Source of the DNA: Gemmatimonadota bacterium
GTDB taxonomy: Bacteria > Gemmatimonadota > Gemmatimonadetes > Gemmatimonadales > Gemmatimonadaceae
DNA length: 9,641 nt
NCBI GenBank assembly: GCA_947475795.1
Contig: CANJOX010000105.1
Span: 1-9,641 of the forward strand
Direction of reading: 5' to 3'
The notes below the pieces were generated by a model, which was not told the origin of the DNA, searched no databases, and saw nothing but the letters and a program-made list of their open reading frames with translations. Every line of letters begins with the position of its first letter. Within the stretch, counting starts at the first letter, position 1. The translations under genes and the position numbers were made by a program. Shown piece after piece: positions 1 through 7,632 of this stretch.

Positions 1-323
1 GAGAGCACACGCACATCGCGCCGCCGTGCGCCATCCTCCACACGGTAGACGGGTTCACGAAAGTGCGCGCGGGCCTCCGCGCTGTCCGCGATCGCCTCGT
101 GCGGCGCCGGGTGCCACGTTTCCAACTTCCCCGCGGAGTAGCGGTAGTACTGAAACAGAAAATCGTGCACCGGGTGCGATTCCCCACGCGCACGCCGCGC
201 TCGCCACGGGTCCGTGTACGGCCGGATCCGATCGCGATGCACCGCCGCCCGCGCCTGCCACGCGGACGTGCTCAGCACGGCCGGGATCTCGGGATGGGGT
301 GCAGGCGCGAGGGGATCGGACAT
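1..323 (-). CDS. Partial conserved protein, 3-methyladenine DNA glycosylase-like by annotation (5' part only)
   Basis: Reading down from an ATG at 323, the frame stays open to the left edge, giving the first 107 residues; the rest lies outside the window. The N-terminus runs MSDPLAPAPHPEIPAVL, then SAWQARAAVHRDRIRPY, then HPVHDFLFQYYRYSAGKLE followed by TWHPAP. From memory, the pattern W-x-ARAAxHxxR ... HPVxDFLFxYYxxxxxxLxxWHP is typical of a protein family common in actinobacteria and usually labelled 3-methyladenine DNA glycosylase. That label comes from annotation; I see no glycosylase catalytic motif in this fragment. The likely role would be cytoplasmic DNA base-excision repair, but treat the function as unproven. 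It is co-directional with the histidine kinase upstream, 66 bp away, and no Shine-Dalgarno sequence precedes the ATG. A possible -10-like TATAGG lies about 10 nt before the start, so a very short leader is possible. Confidence 0.75.
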   Translation of the reverse strand, partial: MSDPLAPAPHPEIPAVLSTSAWQARAAVHRDRIRPYTDPWRARRARGESHPVHDFLFQYYRYSAGKLETWHPAPHEAIADSAEARAHFREPVYRVEDGARRRDVRVL

Positions 324-389
324 CCGTAAACCTATACCGGCAATGACCGTCGACCTCGGACGCAGCACCGCCCGCCGGGGCGGCGCTTC

Positions 390-2489
390 TCAGGCGGGAA
401 GCGACGCCAACGTGGACTGGACGAGCTGCAGCAGGGAGTCGGTGGTGAACGGCTTGTCGACAATGCCATCGCCGTTGGCCCGAATCTGTTCGAGGACGGC
501 CCGGTCATCCACATGACCGCTCATGAACAGCACCCGCAGCCCCGGGCGCTGCGCACGCAACTGCTCCGCGAGCTGCACGCCATTCATCCCCGGCATATAC
601 ACGTCGGAGAGCAACAGATCGCAGCGAAACGCGGGATCCGCCATCAGCGCGAGCGCCTCGGAGCCAAAGCGGGCCTCCTGCACGGTGTAGCCGGCACGCT
701 GCAAGAGACGGTGCACCACGCGCCGGACGCCGTCCTCGTCCTCGACGAGCAGAATGCGGGCGGTGGTTGCGACGACCCGCGACGTCAGGGGCGCCTCAAC
801 GGCCGGCGCGGCGACTGGGGCGGCCGTGACCGGTAGCCACACGTGCATCGTCGTGCCCACACCCAGCGCGCTGGCCACCGTGATCCACCCGCCGGCTTGA
901 TGGGCAATGGATTGGACCGTGGCCATGCCGAGGCCCGTCCCCTTGCCGACCGGTTTGGTGGTGAAGAAGGGTTCAAAAACCCTCGCGCGGACCTCTTCGG
1001 TCATCCCCTGTCCGGTGTCCGTGACCTTGAGGTGCACGAAGGGCGCCATCGTGCCCGCGAACGCGGTGCCCTCGGGAGCAACGCGCGTCTCGACGCCGCT
1101 CTCGATGGTCAGACGTCCCTCGCCCGGCATCGCGTCACGGGCATTGGCCGCGAGGTTGAGCAGGATCTGATCCAATGCGCCCGGGTCCATACAGACGTGG
1201 ATCGCCGGTGCACCACCGGTGATGGCGAGGTGAATGCGCTCCGGCAGCAGGCGTTTGACCAACCGGGCGGTGGCCGTGACCGCCTCATCGAGGGGGAACG
1301 CGTGCGGCGCCGCGTCGCCGGGCCGACTGAACGCCAAGAGCTGCCGCGTGAGGTCCGTCCCGCGGCGCACGGTCATCTGGAGCTCGTCGAGCAGGGCGGC
1401 CGCTTGCCCGACCTGCCCGACCTCATCCTGCAGGAGGTCGGCGATCCCCCGCACCACGGTCAACAGGTTGTTGAAGTCATGGGAGACGCCACCGGCCAAC
1501 CGACCGGCGACTTCCATTTTCTGCGAATGCCGCAGCTGGTCCTCCGCCTCCCGCTGTCGCGTGGTGTCAATCGCCGCCGCCATCACCTGCGTGATGGTTC
1601 CGGTGGTGTCGCGCATCGGCACGAGCGTGTGATGGACGAACTGACGGCGGCCGGACGTCAGCGCCAACCGCTCATCGAACTCCACCCGTTGGCCCGAGGT
1701 CACGACCATCGCGAGCTGGCGACGCCGCTCGGCGGCCAGCTGCTCGTCCTCGTGATACGTTGGCCCTAATTCGCCCACGGGGCGGCCAAGCATGAGCTGC
1801 CGCTGTTGCGGGTCCGGAATCGCCGTCGGGTTGAGGTACTCGAAGAATCCGTTCGGGGAGAGCACGGCGAGCGCGATCGGCAGCTGATCCAGCAGCTGCT
1901 CATAGAACTCTTTCAGCCGGCTTGCTTCCGCCGTGCGCTCCCGCACGCGCTCCAGCAGCCGGATCCCCTCGATGCGCGGTGCCGCCAAGCGGGCAATCGC
2001 CGTGAACACCTCGAGGTGACGACGGGTGAAGAACCCCGGCACGCTGTGCGCACTGCCGATGACCCCGATGATGTCACCTTCCACGGAAATCGGTACCGCA
2101 AGTTCAGATGCCCGCGCCTGATTGTCACCGAGGTAGTCCGACGCGACGCGGACATCCGCAATCAGCGCCGGCGTCCCGCTGGCCGCGACCCGACCAACGA
2201 CGCCATGTCCGATGGGAATCTGGACGGGATCCGTGATGAGATGCGGCGCGGCATTCTTCGGTCCGTAGGCGGCCGACTGGACACAGACGCCACGTCCTCG
2301 ATCCACGAGGTAAATGACGCAGTCTTCGAGCCCCATCACGCCGATGGCCTCCTGGCCGACCACCCACAACACATCGGACAGCGTGCGCGCCGCTTCGAGT
2401 CCGTTGGCAAGCCGCGAAAAGGGCGCAAGCTCCTTGGTGGTGACCACGGCCGCCTTGGGGGACTGCGCTGGGGGGGGGAGAGCCGTCAT
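390..2489 (-). CDS. Hybrid sensor histidine kinase (GAF-PAS-HisKA-HATPase-REC), cytoplasmic
   Basis: A 699-residue soluble hybrid two-component sensor; no signal peptide or membrane helix is visible. Domains in order: GAF about 25-180 ([32 protein letters not shown]), PAS about 195-312, HisKA about 325-390 with phospho-acceptor His337 in [11 protein letters not shown], and HATPase about 430-555 with N-box Asn449 ([11 protein letters not shown]), G1 box DTGQGM at 491-496 and G2 box [11 protein letters not shown]-terminal receiver at about 578-695 carries acidic residues Glu583/Asp584/Asp586, phospho-Asp629 ([10 protein letters not shown]), Ser657 and Lys679 (DKPF). All catalytic residues are present, so an active kinase with an internal phosphorelay step is expected. 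The signal sensed and the downstream partner are unknown, and no separate response regulator or output domain lies nearby. I chose the ATG at 2489. A TTG at 2564 would add 25 residues, but it has no ribosome binding site and the added segment lacks domain-like features. It is divergent from the VOC gene pair. Confidence 0.93.
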   Translation of the reverse strand: MTALPPPAQSPKAAVVTTKELAPFSRLANGLEAARTLSDVLWVVGQEAIGVMGLEDCVIYLVDRGRGVCVQSAAYGPKNAAPHLITDPVQIPIGHGVVGRVAASGTPALIADVRVASDYLGDNQARASELAVPISVEGDIIGVIGSAHSVPGFFTRRHLEVFTAIARLAAPRIEGIRLLERVRERTAEASRLKEFYEQLLDQLPIALAVLSPNGFFEYLNPTAIPDPQQRQLMLGRPVGELGPTYHEDEQLAAERRRQLAMVVTSGQRVEFDERLALTSGRRQFVHHTLVPMRDTTGTITQVMAAAIDTTRQREAEDQLRHSQKMEVAGRLAGGVSHDFNNLLTVVRGIADLLQDEVGQVGQAAALLDELQMTVRRGTDLTRQLLAFSRPGDAAPHAFPLDEAVTATARLVKRLLPERIHLAITGGAPAIHVCMDPGALDQILLNLAANARDAMPGEGRLTIESGVETRVAPEGTAFAGTMAPFVHLKVTDTGQGMTEEVRARVFEPFFTTKPVGKGTGLGMATVQSIAHQAGGWITVASALGVGTTMHVWLPVTAAPVAAPAVEAPLTSRVVATTARILLVEDEDGVRRVVHRLLQRAGYTVQEARFGSEALALMADPAFRCDLLLSDVYMPGMNGVQLAEQLRAQRPGLRVLFMSGHVDDRAVLEQIRANGDGIVDKPFTTDSLLQLVQSTLASLPA

Positions 2490-2586
2490 GAGTGCGGGAA
2501 GCTGCTGTCGCGCAGGCGAGGGAGCGATCGTGTCCGCTCCCAGGCGCCGGGCTGAGCAGGACAAGAAGGGAAAAGGGGGTGCGCCG

Positions 2587-2615
2587 AGTATAGTCCGCGG
2601 CGCGCCGCCTCGCGA
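2587..2615 (-). promoter_or_regulatory. Candidate sigma70-type promoter for the hybrid kinase
   Basis: On the minus strand a TATACT hexamer (2592 down to 2587) matches the -10 consensus at five of six positions. A weak -35 (TCGCGA, 2615 down to 2610, three of six) sits 17 bp upstream. The predicted start near 2580 would leave a leader of about 90 nt before the ATG at 2489. The -10 stands out in otherwise very G+C-rich sequence, but this is motif reading only. Confidence 0.4.
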
Positions 2616-2636
2616 GCACCGAGGATCGGCCGGGCG

Positions 2637-2665
2637 TTGGGAGATTGCGGCACCACCCCTATCCT
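2637..2665 (+). promoter_or_regulatory. Candidate sigma70-type promoter for the VOC gene pair
   Basis: TTGGGA at 2637-2642 and TATCCT at 2660-2665 are separated by exactly 17 bp; each matches four of six consensus positions. The inferred transcription start near 2672 lies about 60 nt before the GTG start at 2731. It is back to back with the kinase promoter candidate, so one regulator could act on both directions. That last point is inference. Confidence 0.35.
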
Positions 2666-2719
2666 TGTACGACCCGAGCAGTGATCGGTGCAGGCGCTCG
2701 CGTCCTCACCTCAGACAGC

Positions 2720-2725
2720 AAGGAG
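2720..2725 (+). promoter_or_regulatory. Ribosome binding site fixing the GTG start of the first VOC gene
   Basis: AAGGAG lies 5 nt before GTG at 2731. The frame is open much further upstream, back to 2314 inside the kinase gene on the other strand. This site, together with the start of VOC homology immediately after it, decides the start codon. Confidence 0.8.
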
Positions 2726-2730
2726 CGATC

Positions 2731-3123
2731 GTGACGGCCAGAATCGAAGCGGTGCATCCGGTGTTGATGTCCCGCGACGTCGCGGTCTCCGTTCGCTTCT
2801 ACGCGCAGCTGGGATTTCACGTGACCTTTCAGGACGAGCCGGATCTGCCCACGTATGCGGCGATCCGACGCGACGACGTGGAGCTTCATCTCCAGTGGCA
2901 GGACGCCAGTCAGTGGGCGTACCCCGTGGATCGCGCGACGTATCGGTTCGTGGTGCCCGACGTCGATGCGCTCTACACCGAATTCGCGGGCCAGCCGGCG
3001 CTCGATGAGGCGCTCCGCAGTGACAGCCCATGGCGCCGTCCGGGCGACACGCCGTGGGGCACGCGCGAGTTCCATGTTCGCGATCCCGACGGCAACGGCT
3101 TGCAGTTCTACCGGATGCGCTGA
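2731..3123 (+). CDS. VOC-family protein, bleomycin-resistance-like
   Basis: A 130-residue cytoplasmic protein of the vicinal oxygen chelate (glyoxalase/bleomycin resistance/dioxygenase) superfamily, with the usual single-unit length of two beta-alpha-beta-beta-beta modules. Module 1 contains EAVHPVLMSRDVAVSVRFY and LGFHVTF. Module 2 has FVVPDVDALYTEFA and ends PWGTREFHVRDPDGNGLQFY. The overall pattern, including RDV at the start, the LQW region, PWG-REF and RDPDGN, resembles antibiotic-binding proteins of the Ble type (drug sequestration, no metal chemistry) more than glyoxalase I. Possible VOC ligand positions are His9, His53 and Glu103, but the set does not clearly form a metal site. True substrate is unknown; binding of a bleomycin-like or other small molecule is an inference. 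The GTG start has a good Shine-Dalgarno sequence. It is likely cotranscribed with the second VOC gene 81 bp downstream. Confidence 0.88.
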   Translation: MTARIEAVHPVLMSRDVAVSVRFYAQLGFHVTFQDEPDLPTYAAIRRDDVELHLQWQDASQWAYPVDRATYRFVVPDVDALYTEFAGQPALDEALRSDSPWRRPGDTPWGTREFHVRDPDGNGLQFYRMR

Positions 3124-3204
3124 CGGCGCATCACGCAGCCTCCACGCGTGTCCGACGCCCACCACGTCGGGCATCCCATCCATTCAACCGCACGAGAGGA
3201 CGCC

Positions 3205-3603
3205 ATGTCCCGGATGATCTTCATCACCCTGCCCGTGACCGACATGCCCCGCGCCCGGGCATTTTACGAAGCGCTCGGCTTCTCGATCAATGAGCAGTTC
3301 TCCGGCCCGACCTCGGCCTGCGTCGTCGTCTCGGACGCGATCTATTTCATGCTGTCCACGCATGAACAGTTCCGCAAATTCTCGCCCAAACCCTTGGTCC
3401 TGCCCGCCGACGGCGCGACGTGCCTGTTCGCCCTGTCCTGCGACAGCCGCGCCGAAGTGGATGCCATGACCGAGGCCGCGATTGCCGCGGGCGGGACGTC
3501 CCTGCATGACCCCGAGGACCTCGGCTTCATGTATTCACGCGCCTTCGAGGATCCCGACGGCAACGGCTTTGGTCCGATGTGGATGGACCCCGCCGCGGCG
3601 TAA
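3205..3603 (+). CDS. VOC-family protein, predicted lactoylglutathione lyase type (COG3607-like)
   Basis: A 132-residue cytoplasmic protein with the VOC fold. It begins MSRMIFITLPVTDMPRARAF, continues EALGFSINEQFSG and DAIYFMLSTHEQFRKFSPKP, then CDSRAEVDAMTEAAIAAGGT, and ends FEDPDGNGFGPMWMDPAAA. From memory this matches the family labelled predicted lactoylglutathione lyase (COG3607), whose biochemical role is not established. In members I recall, the C-terminal strand reads like DGHxWEVMWMD, with a Glu at the usual metal-ligand place. Here it reads DGNGFGPMWMD, so that Glu is absent and metal-dependent glyoxalase activity is doubtful. The ATG at 3205 is chosen over a GTG at 3148 because GAGAGGA at 3194-3200 sits just before it and homology starts there. 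It lies in the same direction as the first VOC gene, probably as an operon. Confidence 0.88.
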   Translation: MSRMIFITLPVTDMPRARAFYEALGFSINEQFSGPTSACVVVSDAIYFMLSTHEQFRKFSPKPLVLPADGATCLFALSCDSRAEVDAMTEAAIAAGGTSLHDPEDLGFMYSRAFEDPDGNGFGPMWMDPAAA

Positions 3604-3896
3604 GCCCCCGTGCGTGACGCGCGACGTGACCGACGCCGCACCACCGCCACCAGCCCGCCGGTGGCGGGCGACGTCGCCCTCGACGTCGAGCGGGGCAGGA
3701 TTCAGCCATCAGGTGCGACCGTACGTCGGAGCGGTCGGGGTGGTGCGGATCATCGAGCGCGTCGAGGAGGGCGACCTTCACGCCCGGCAGAATCAGTGAC
3801 CGGACGTACATTCCCGTCCGACGCCCGACCGCCGCGCCGCCTCACCCGCTGCGGTTACGTCCATCGTGCGTCAGCATGCTCCCCCCATTCGCCACC
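3604..3896 (+). other. Gene-free stretch between the second VOC gene and the lipoprotein
   Basis: No convincing gene is seen on either strand. The short frames are Arg/Pro-rich and resemble nothing I know. The left half holds the palindrome cluster at 3644-3690. The right half (about 3700-3896) has no clear promoter hexamers and no Shine-Dalgarno sequence before the lipoprotein start. The lipoprotein promoter is expected in this stretch but cannot be placed by eye. Confidence 0.5.
3644..3690. repeat. Cluster of three adjacent inverted repeats, including the shared 19-bp element
   Basis: Three inverted repeats run end to end. CCGCCACC/GGTGGCGG occupies 3644-3651 and 3660-3667 with an 8-nt loop. 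The perfect 14-bp palindrome GGGCGACGTCGCCC lies at 3666-3679. The perfect 12-bp palindrome CTCGACGTCGAG lies at 3679-3690. The two GACGTC cores are 12 bp apart. The segment 3664-3682 recurs exactly at 7633-7651. It starts 40 bp after the VOC stop codon and ends about 200 bp before the lipoprotein start. It could be a transcription-termination structure without a T-tract, a tandem operator, or copies of a dispersed repeat. Confidence 0.6.
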
Positions 3897-6299
3897 ATGC
3901 ATTCTCGTCGTGTCGTTTCCCTGCTGGCGTGTGTCGCGCTGAGCGCCTGCGGTGCCGACGCCGGCTCCGCCACCGGCTCCGCCACCGCCCCAGTCGTCGT
4001 CGGCAGCGTCTCGATCGGCGGATCGACGGCGGTGTTGCAGTACAGTCAGACGGTGCAGCTGTCACCGACGGTGCTCAGTACCGCCGGCAGCGCGCTGACG
4101 GGTCGCGTGGTGACGTGGAATTCGTCCAACGACGCCACGGCGACGGTGACCTCGACGGGACTCGTCACCGCCGGCGCCGTGCGGGGGGGCAGTGCGGAAT
4201 CCGTCACGATCACGGCCACCAGCGAAGGGAAATCGGGATCGACGAGCATCGGGATCGCCCCGATTCCGGTGGCGACGGTCGCCATGTCGTTGGCGGCGTT
4301 CTCGGTATTCCCCGGTCAGACCACGCCGCTCGCGGTGACCGGCAAGGACATCACCGGCGCGACGGTCACGGGGCGTGCGACCACATGGGTGTCGTCAGCC
4401 CCCGCCGTGGCGACGGTGAGCACGCAAGGGGTGGTGACCGCGACGGCGGTGGGGAGCGCCACCATCACCGGCACCGTGGAAGGAAAGGCGGCGACGGCTG
4501 CGGTGACGGTGGTGATGGCACCGGTAGCCACCGTCACGGTGTCCTCCACCGCGACCACGTTGACGGTCGATCAGACCGCGCAGTTGACGGCGGTAGCCAA
4601 AGACAGCGCCGGCAACATCCTGACGGGGCGCGCGGTCACGTGGCGCAGCGCGGACACGACCCTGGCGGCGGTCACGACGGCCGGTCGGGTCACGGCGGTG
4701 TTGCCGGGGAGCGCCATGGTCACGGCCACGGTGGAGGGCAAGAGCGGAAGCGCGATGATGGCGGTGCGCGCCCCGGTCAATCCGACGACGACCACGCGCT
4801 ACGGACTCACCGGATACTTCAAATCGTATACGAATGTCGTGCCGGGTCGCCTGCCGTACGGGTGGGGATACAGCATGTACAGCGCGGTGTTTCCGGAAAA
4901 TCCGGATCAGACCTTCATGGCGTTGGGGGCCGGCAACTGGCTGTTGCCGAACGCGTACGAGAACGCCGACAACATGTGGGATCCGCAGCCGGCCAATCCG
5001 TGCGGCAACGGTGCGTCCGGGTCGTTCCAAAGCATCGAGGGGGGCGTGGGGACGTGGGCAAACCTGCCGTTTCCCACGACGGGGCCGAACCATCTGCTCA
5101 TGGCCACGGCGAATTGCTACAAGTCCGGTGTGTCCGGACCGGCGTATCTGCCGATCGGGTCGGCGCCGCTCCCGGACAACTACCTCTACTTCGCGCAACT
5201 CAGCAATCGCCTGCTCGCGCCGCCGGGGTCGCTCACGCTCCAGACGCCCACCGCGCCGCAGCTGCTGGGCTACGGGTGGATCGCGCTCCCGATCATTCCG
5301 GCGAATGCGTCGCCGTACGGAATTCCCACGGGGGCGAATAGCTGGACGCTGTTCATGAACGCCGAGAACTTCAAAGGCGCGGTGGGATTCTTCACACCGG
5401 CGTACTGGACCGCCATCAACGTGGGCAACACGGCCAGTGTCGGCTACGGCCTCGACACGCGGTCCGCGATCTTTTCGCAAGTCGCGCTCGAAGTGGGCTA
5501 CACGATCGGGATGTGGGCGAAAGATTCGTCCGGCACCGAGTACCGTCGGGTACCGCGCGTCACGTTCGGCGTGGACAACAACAAGCGCACGGTGCTGATC
5601 CAGGATTTTCAGGCGTACGCCAAGGGGGCGTTGTGGAACAGCGTCGGGGCGTGGGTGAATGGCGGGGCGCCGGTCACGCAGCCCGATCCGTCCGGGGTGC
5701 AAAAACCCAGACACATCGCCGAAGGGGAAAGCGTCCACTTCGTCGATGAGGCGACTTCGATGGACCTGGGCGTCCGGAGCAGTGAATTCCTGACCTCCGG
5801 TGGCGGGCAGGCGTGGGGGCTGCAGTGGGGCAACACGTTGCCGGCGGGCACGTTTCCCGAGTATTACAAGCGGGCGAACGGCGTGTGGACGGCCATTCCC
5901 GCGTCGGAGGTGCCGCGGCGCACCTGGCTCACGGATCAGACGTTTCCGCGCAATTCGAAGACCCCGGTTCCCACGCTCAACTCGACGCCCACCTCGGCGT
6001 GGTCGTCGGCTCGATGGGCGGCGGGCCCCTTCACCGCAACGCTCAACAACGGCTCCGTGGTGGACTATGTGTGGTACCGGTTCATCGATCAGCCGGCCAT
6101 CGTCAACCTCGGATTGAGTGCGGCGGACCGGGCGAAATTGCAGACGTGGGCGGAGTCGGTGCACGCACAGGGGCTCAATGGTCTGACGATTGCGCCCCCG
6201 ACGTCCGGGCAGCTGGCCTCGTTCGACCCGGGCATCCTGGTCACGCCGCCAGCCGGGCTCAGTCGCGGCTACGTCCCGATCGCGATCGGACAGCGGTAG
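3897..6299 (+). CDS. Big2-repeat lipoprotein with an unassigned ~500-residue C-terminal region
   Basis: An 800-residue envelope protein starting MHSRRVVSLLACVALSAC: a short basic n-region, hydrophobic core and lipobox L-S-A-C with the lipidated Cys at residue 18. Three bacterial Ig-like (Big2) repeats follow at about 35-123, 125-209 and 210-292. Each has the features LTGR-x-VTW-x-S(S/A), VATVS or equivalent, a G(R/V)VTA turn and ending in EGKSGS or EGKAAT; DNA copies are spaced about 255-270 bp. Big2 domains usually act as spacers or adhesion modules on the cell surface. Residues from about 300 to 800 are rich in Trp, Tyr, Pro, Gly and Asn, with two cysteines (369 and 407) that could pair. 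I recognise no enzyme motif there. The region looks folded and secreted rather than disordered. I prefer the ATG at 3897 over one at 3876 because it gives a canonical signal peptide; neither has a Shine-Dalgarno sequence. Function unknown: binding or adhesion is inference. Confidence 0.88.
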   Translation: MHSRRVVSLLACVALSACGADAGSATGSATAPVVVGSVSIGGSTAVLQYSQTVQLSPTVLSTAGSALTGRVVTWNSSNDATATVTSTGLVTAGAVRGGSAESVTITATSEGKSGSTSIGIAPIPVATVAMSLAAFSVFPGQTTPLAVTGKDITGATVTGRATTWVSSAPAVATVSTQGVVTATAVGSATITGTVEGKAATAAVTVVMAPVATVTVSSTATTLTVDQTAQLTAVAKDSAGNILTGRAVTWRSADTTLAAVTTAGRVTAVLPGSAMVTATVEGKSGSAMMAVRAPVNPTTTTRYGLTGYFKSYTNVVPGRLPYGWGYSMYSAVFPENPDQTFMALGAGNWLLPNAYENADNMWDPQPANPCGNGASGSFQSIEGGVGTWANLPFPTTGPNHLLMATANCYKSGVSGPAYLPIGSAPLPDNYLYFAQLSNRLLAPPGSLTLQTPTAPQLLGYGWIALPIIPANASPYGIPTGANSWTLFMNAENFKGAVGFFTPAYWTAINVGNTASVGYGLDTRSAIFSQVALEVGYTIGMWAKDSSGTEYRRVPRVTFGVDNNKRTVLIQDFQAYAKGALWNSVGAWVNGGAPVTQPDPSGVQKPRHIAEGESVHFVDEATSMDLGVRSSEFLTSGGGQAWGLQWGNTLPAGTFPEYYKRANGVWTAIPASEVPRRTWLTDQTFPRNSKTPVPTLNSTPTSAWSSARWAAGPFTATLNNGSVVDYVWYRFIDQPAIVNLGLSAADRAKLQTWAESVHAQGLNGLTIAPPTSGQLASFDPGILVTPPAGLSRGYVPIAIGQR

Positions 6300-6303
6300 T
6301 CAG

Positions 6304-6315
6304 CGCATCGATGCG
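6304..6315. repeat. Perfect 12-bp palindrome after the lipoprotein stop codon
   Basis: CGCATCGATGCG begins 5 nt after the TAG stop. It is short and precedes the much stronger hairpin at 6334-6380. It may add to the terminator region or be incidental. Confidence 0.35.
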
Positions 6316-6333
6316 TCGCGGCTGAAACACGAT

Positions 6334-6380
6334 CGCCCCGGGTGTGCGGGAGACGACGAGTCTCCTGCACACCCGGGGCG
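6334..6380. terminator. Strong bidirectional hairpin between convergent genes
   Basis: Arms at 6334-6353 and 6361-6380 pair over 20 bp with one G-U-type wobble around a 7-nt loop (CGACGAG). The hairpin lies between the plus-strand lipoprotein stop (6299) and the minus-strand protease stop (6460), where a shared terminator would be expected. There is no long T-tract on either side (TTGCC on the plus strand), so it may work as a stability or pausing element or need Rho. The inverted repeat is seen directly; the terminator role is inferred from position. Confidence 0.75.
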
Positions 6381-6459
6381 TTGCCACACGCCGGCGAACG
6401 CCAGTCGGCCCGCGGCGTGAACGACACCCGCGGGTCACGCCCGGCTTACGCCCGCCGAT

Positions 6460-7620
6460 TTACGCGCGCGTGTTGCGCTCGCGCGACCGACGCCGCGCCA
6501 CTCCCGCCATCGCCAGCAATCCCGCCGCCACGAGTCCCACGGTGCCGGGTTCCGGCACGGTGCTGATTCGCTCGTTCACCCAATTGTAGTTCGACTGGCA
6601 GCCGGCGTTGTCGTCGACGTTTGCCACGCAGGTGTAGCCGGCCAGGTATCCGAGCCGAGCCCCCACACTTCCGTTGAACCACCCGAACGACGTGACGCCG
6701 GCCACGGTCCAATCGCTCAGGAAGTTGGCGCCGCCGGAGTCGCCACGGCCCGTCAGCACTTCCTCGAACGCATCGCCCACGCTCGGCGTGCAGAAGCCGA
6801 GGCGGCCGCAGAGCCCGTCCGGATACACCGGCGTGGGGTCAGTGAACCTGGGGTCCACTCCGCCGACATCGAAGTCCGCCAGCAAAATGCCCCCGCGCGT
6901 CGCGGCGAGACCGCTGGCGAACGTGGCGCAATGATCCGTGTCCGTATCGTCGTTGAGGTCGGTGATACACGTGGTTTCGAACACGTTCTTACCGGTCCGC
7001 AACAATGCGTTGTCGTTGAACTGGTTACTACTGTATGCGTCGCCGCTGACTCCCTGGCCGATACGCCCATACCCGGCAAGCGTAATGGTCTCCCCCAGCA
7101 CCGGCCCAACGGCCAGCGAGTACGTGCGCGCGAACGAGGGGGGCGTGCTGCTCAACGTCAACACCGCGACGTCGTGCTCGGACACCACGTTGCCCGTGAC
7201 GTAGCCGGTCTTGGCCACCATCTCGGTGCCCTGCACGTCCACCCACCCCGTGCCCGTCTGGTAGAAGCGCGCGGTGAAGCTCGTGTAGGCCACGTTGCTG
7301 ATGCAGTGGGCCGCCGTCAGGATCTTGCCACCCGTCAGCAACGACCCGGTGCAGGCGCCCTGCACAGCATTGTTCGCATCACGAAACCACAGGTTGACCA
7401 CGCCACTGTAGGTGGATCCGGCGCTGCGATTGGCCGTGTACCGGGAATTGTTGTAGCCAGTACCACCGCTTCCGTAGTCCGACACCACGATGGTGGACAC
7501 GTTGCCGGATGCGGGCGCCAGTCCCTGCGCCGCGGCAGAACCGGCGGCAATGGCGGAGGCGGCGAACAGTGAGAGAATGAGAACGGAGCGCCTCGCGCCC
7601 CGGGGATGCGAGGAAGTCAT
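6460..7620 (-). CDS. Secreted trypsin-like serine protease with PEP-CTERM sorting tail
   Basis: A 386-residue protein. An N-terminal signal peptide (basic start, hydrophobic 12-27) ends near AGSAAAQ-GLA at about residue 32. The chymotrypsin/trypsin-fold (S1) domain spans about 70-350. It carries the complete triad: His105 in LTAAHC, Asp150 in EHDVAVLTL and Ser295 in GRGDSGG. Cys90/Cys106 flank the His as in S1 proteases, and other Cys pairs are likely (218/231, 271/277, 331/341). A Asp/Asn-rich stretch at 221-230 (DLNDDTDTDH) could bind a cation. The C-terminus is a textbook PEP-CTERM signal: VPEPGT at 355-360, a hydrophobic helix to about 374, then RRRSRER. In known systems an exosortase cleaves such tails and the protein is exported to the envelope or matrix; none is encoded here. 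An active extracellular protease is predicted; its substrate is unknown. It is convergent with the lipoprotein and divergent from the phosphatidyltransferase. Confidence 0.93.
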   Translation of the reverse strand: MTSSHPRGARRSVLILSLFAASAIAAGSAAAQGLAPASGNVSTIVVSDYGSGGTGYNNSRYTANRSAGSTYSGVVNLWFRDANNAVQGACTGSLLTGGKILTAAHCISNVAYTSFTARFYQTGTGWVDVQGTEMVAKTGYVTGNVVSEHDVAVLTLSSTPPSFARTYSLAVGPVLGETITLAGYGRIGQGVSGDAYSSNQFNDNALLRTGKNVFETTCITDLNDDTDTDHCATFASGLAATRGGILLADFDVGGVDPRFTDPTPVYPDGLCGRLGFCTPSVGDAFEEVLTGRGDSGGANFLSDWTVAGVTSFGWFNGSVGARLGYLAGYTCVANVDDNAGCQSNYNWVNERISTVPEPGTVGLVAAGLLAMAGVARRRSRERNTRA

Positions 7621-7632
7621 ACTCGGTGTGTA

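Noticed and set aside
368..383. Hairpin CCGCCC/GGGCGG just after the kinase stop codon as a terminator
   Set aside because: Only 6 bp with a 4-nt loop and no T-run on the minus strand; common by chance in such G+C-rich DNA.
843..2555. Plus-strand frames of 308 and 249 residues opposite the histidine kinase
   Set aside because: Antisense shadows; the minus-strand frame contains all kinase and receiver motifs in order.
3527..3811. Minus-strand frame beginning MYVRSLILPGVKVALLDAL
   Set aside because: The first 40 residues look protein-like, but the frame turns Arg/Pro-rich and runs into the second VOC gene; no homology is recognised. A small decayed gene cannot be excluded.
3897..4790. Direct DNA repeats spaced about 255-270 bp
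   Set aside because: They are explained by the three Big2 domains; copies are diverged and not a CRISPR or mobile element.
3866..5341. 491-residue plus-strand frame overlapping the lipoprotein start
   Set aside because: Low-complexity Arg/Gly/His composition produced by reading the Big2 repeats out of frame.
4395..6164. 589-residue open frame on the minus strand opposite the lipoprotein
   Set aside because: Arg-, His- and Pro-rich with no domain-like pattern; typical antisense shadow of a G+C-rich gene. The plus strand has a lipobox and Ig repeats.
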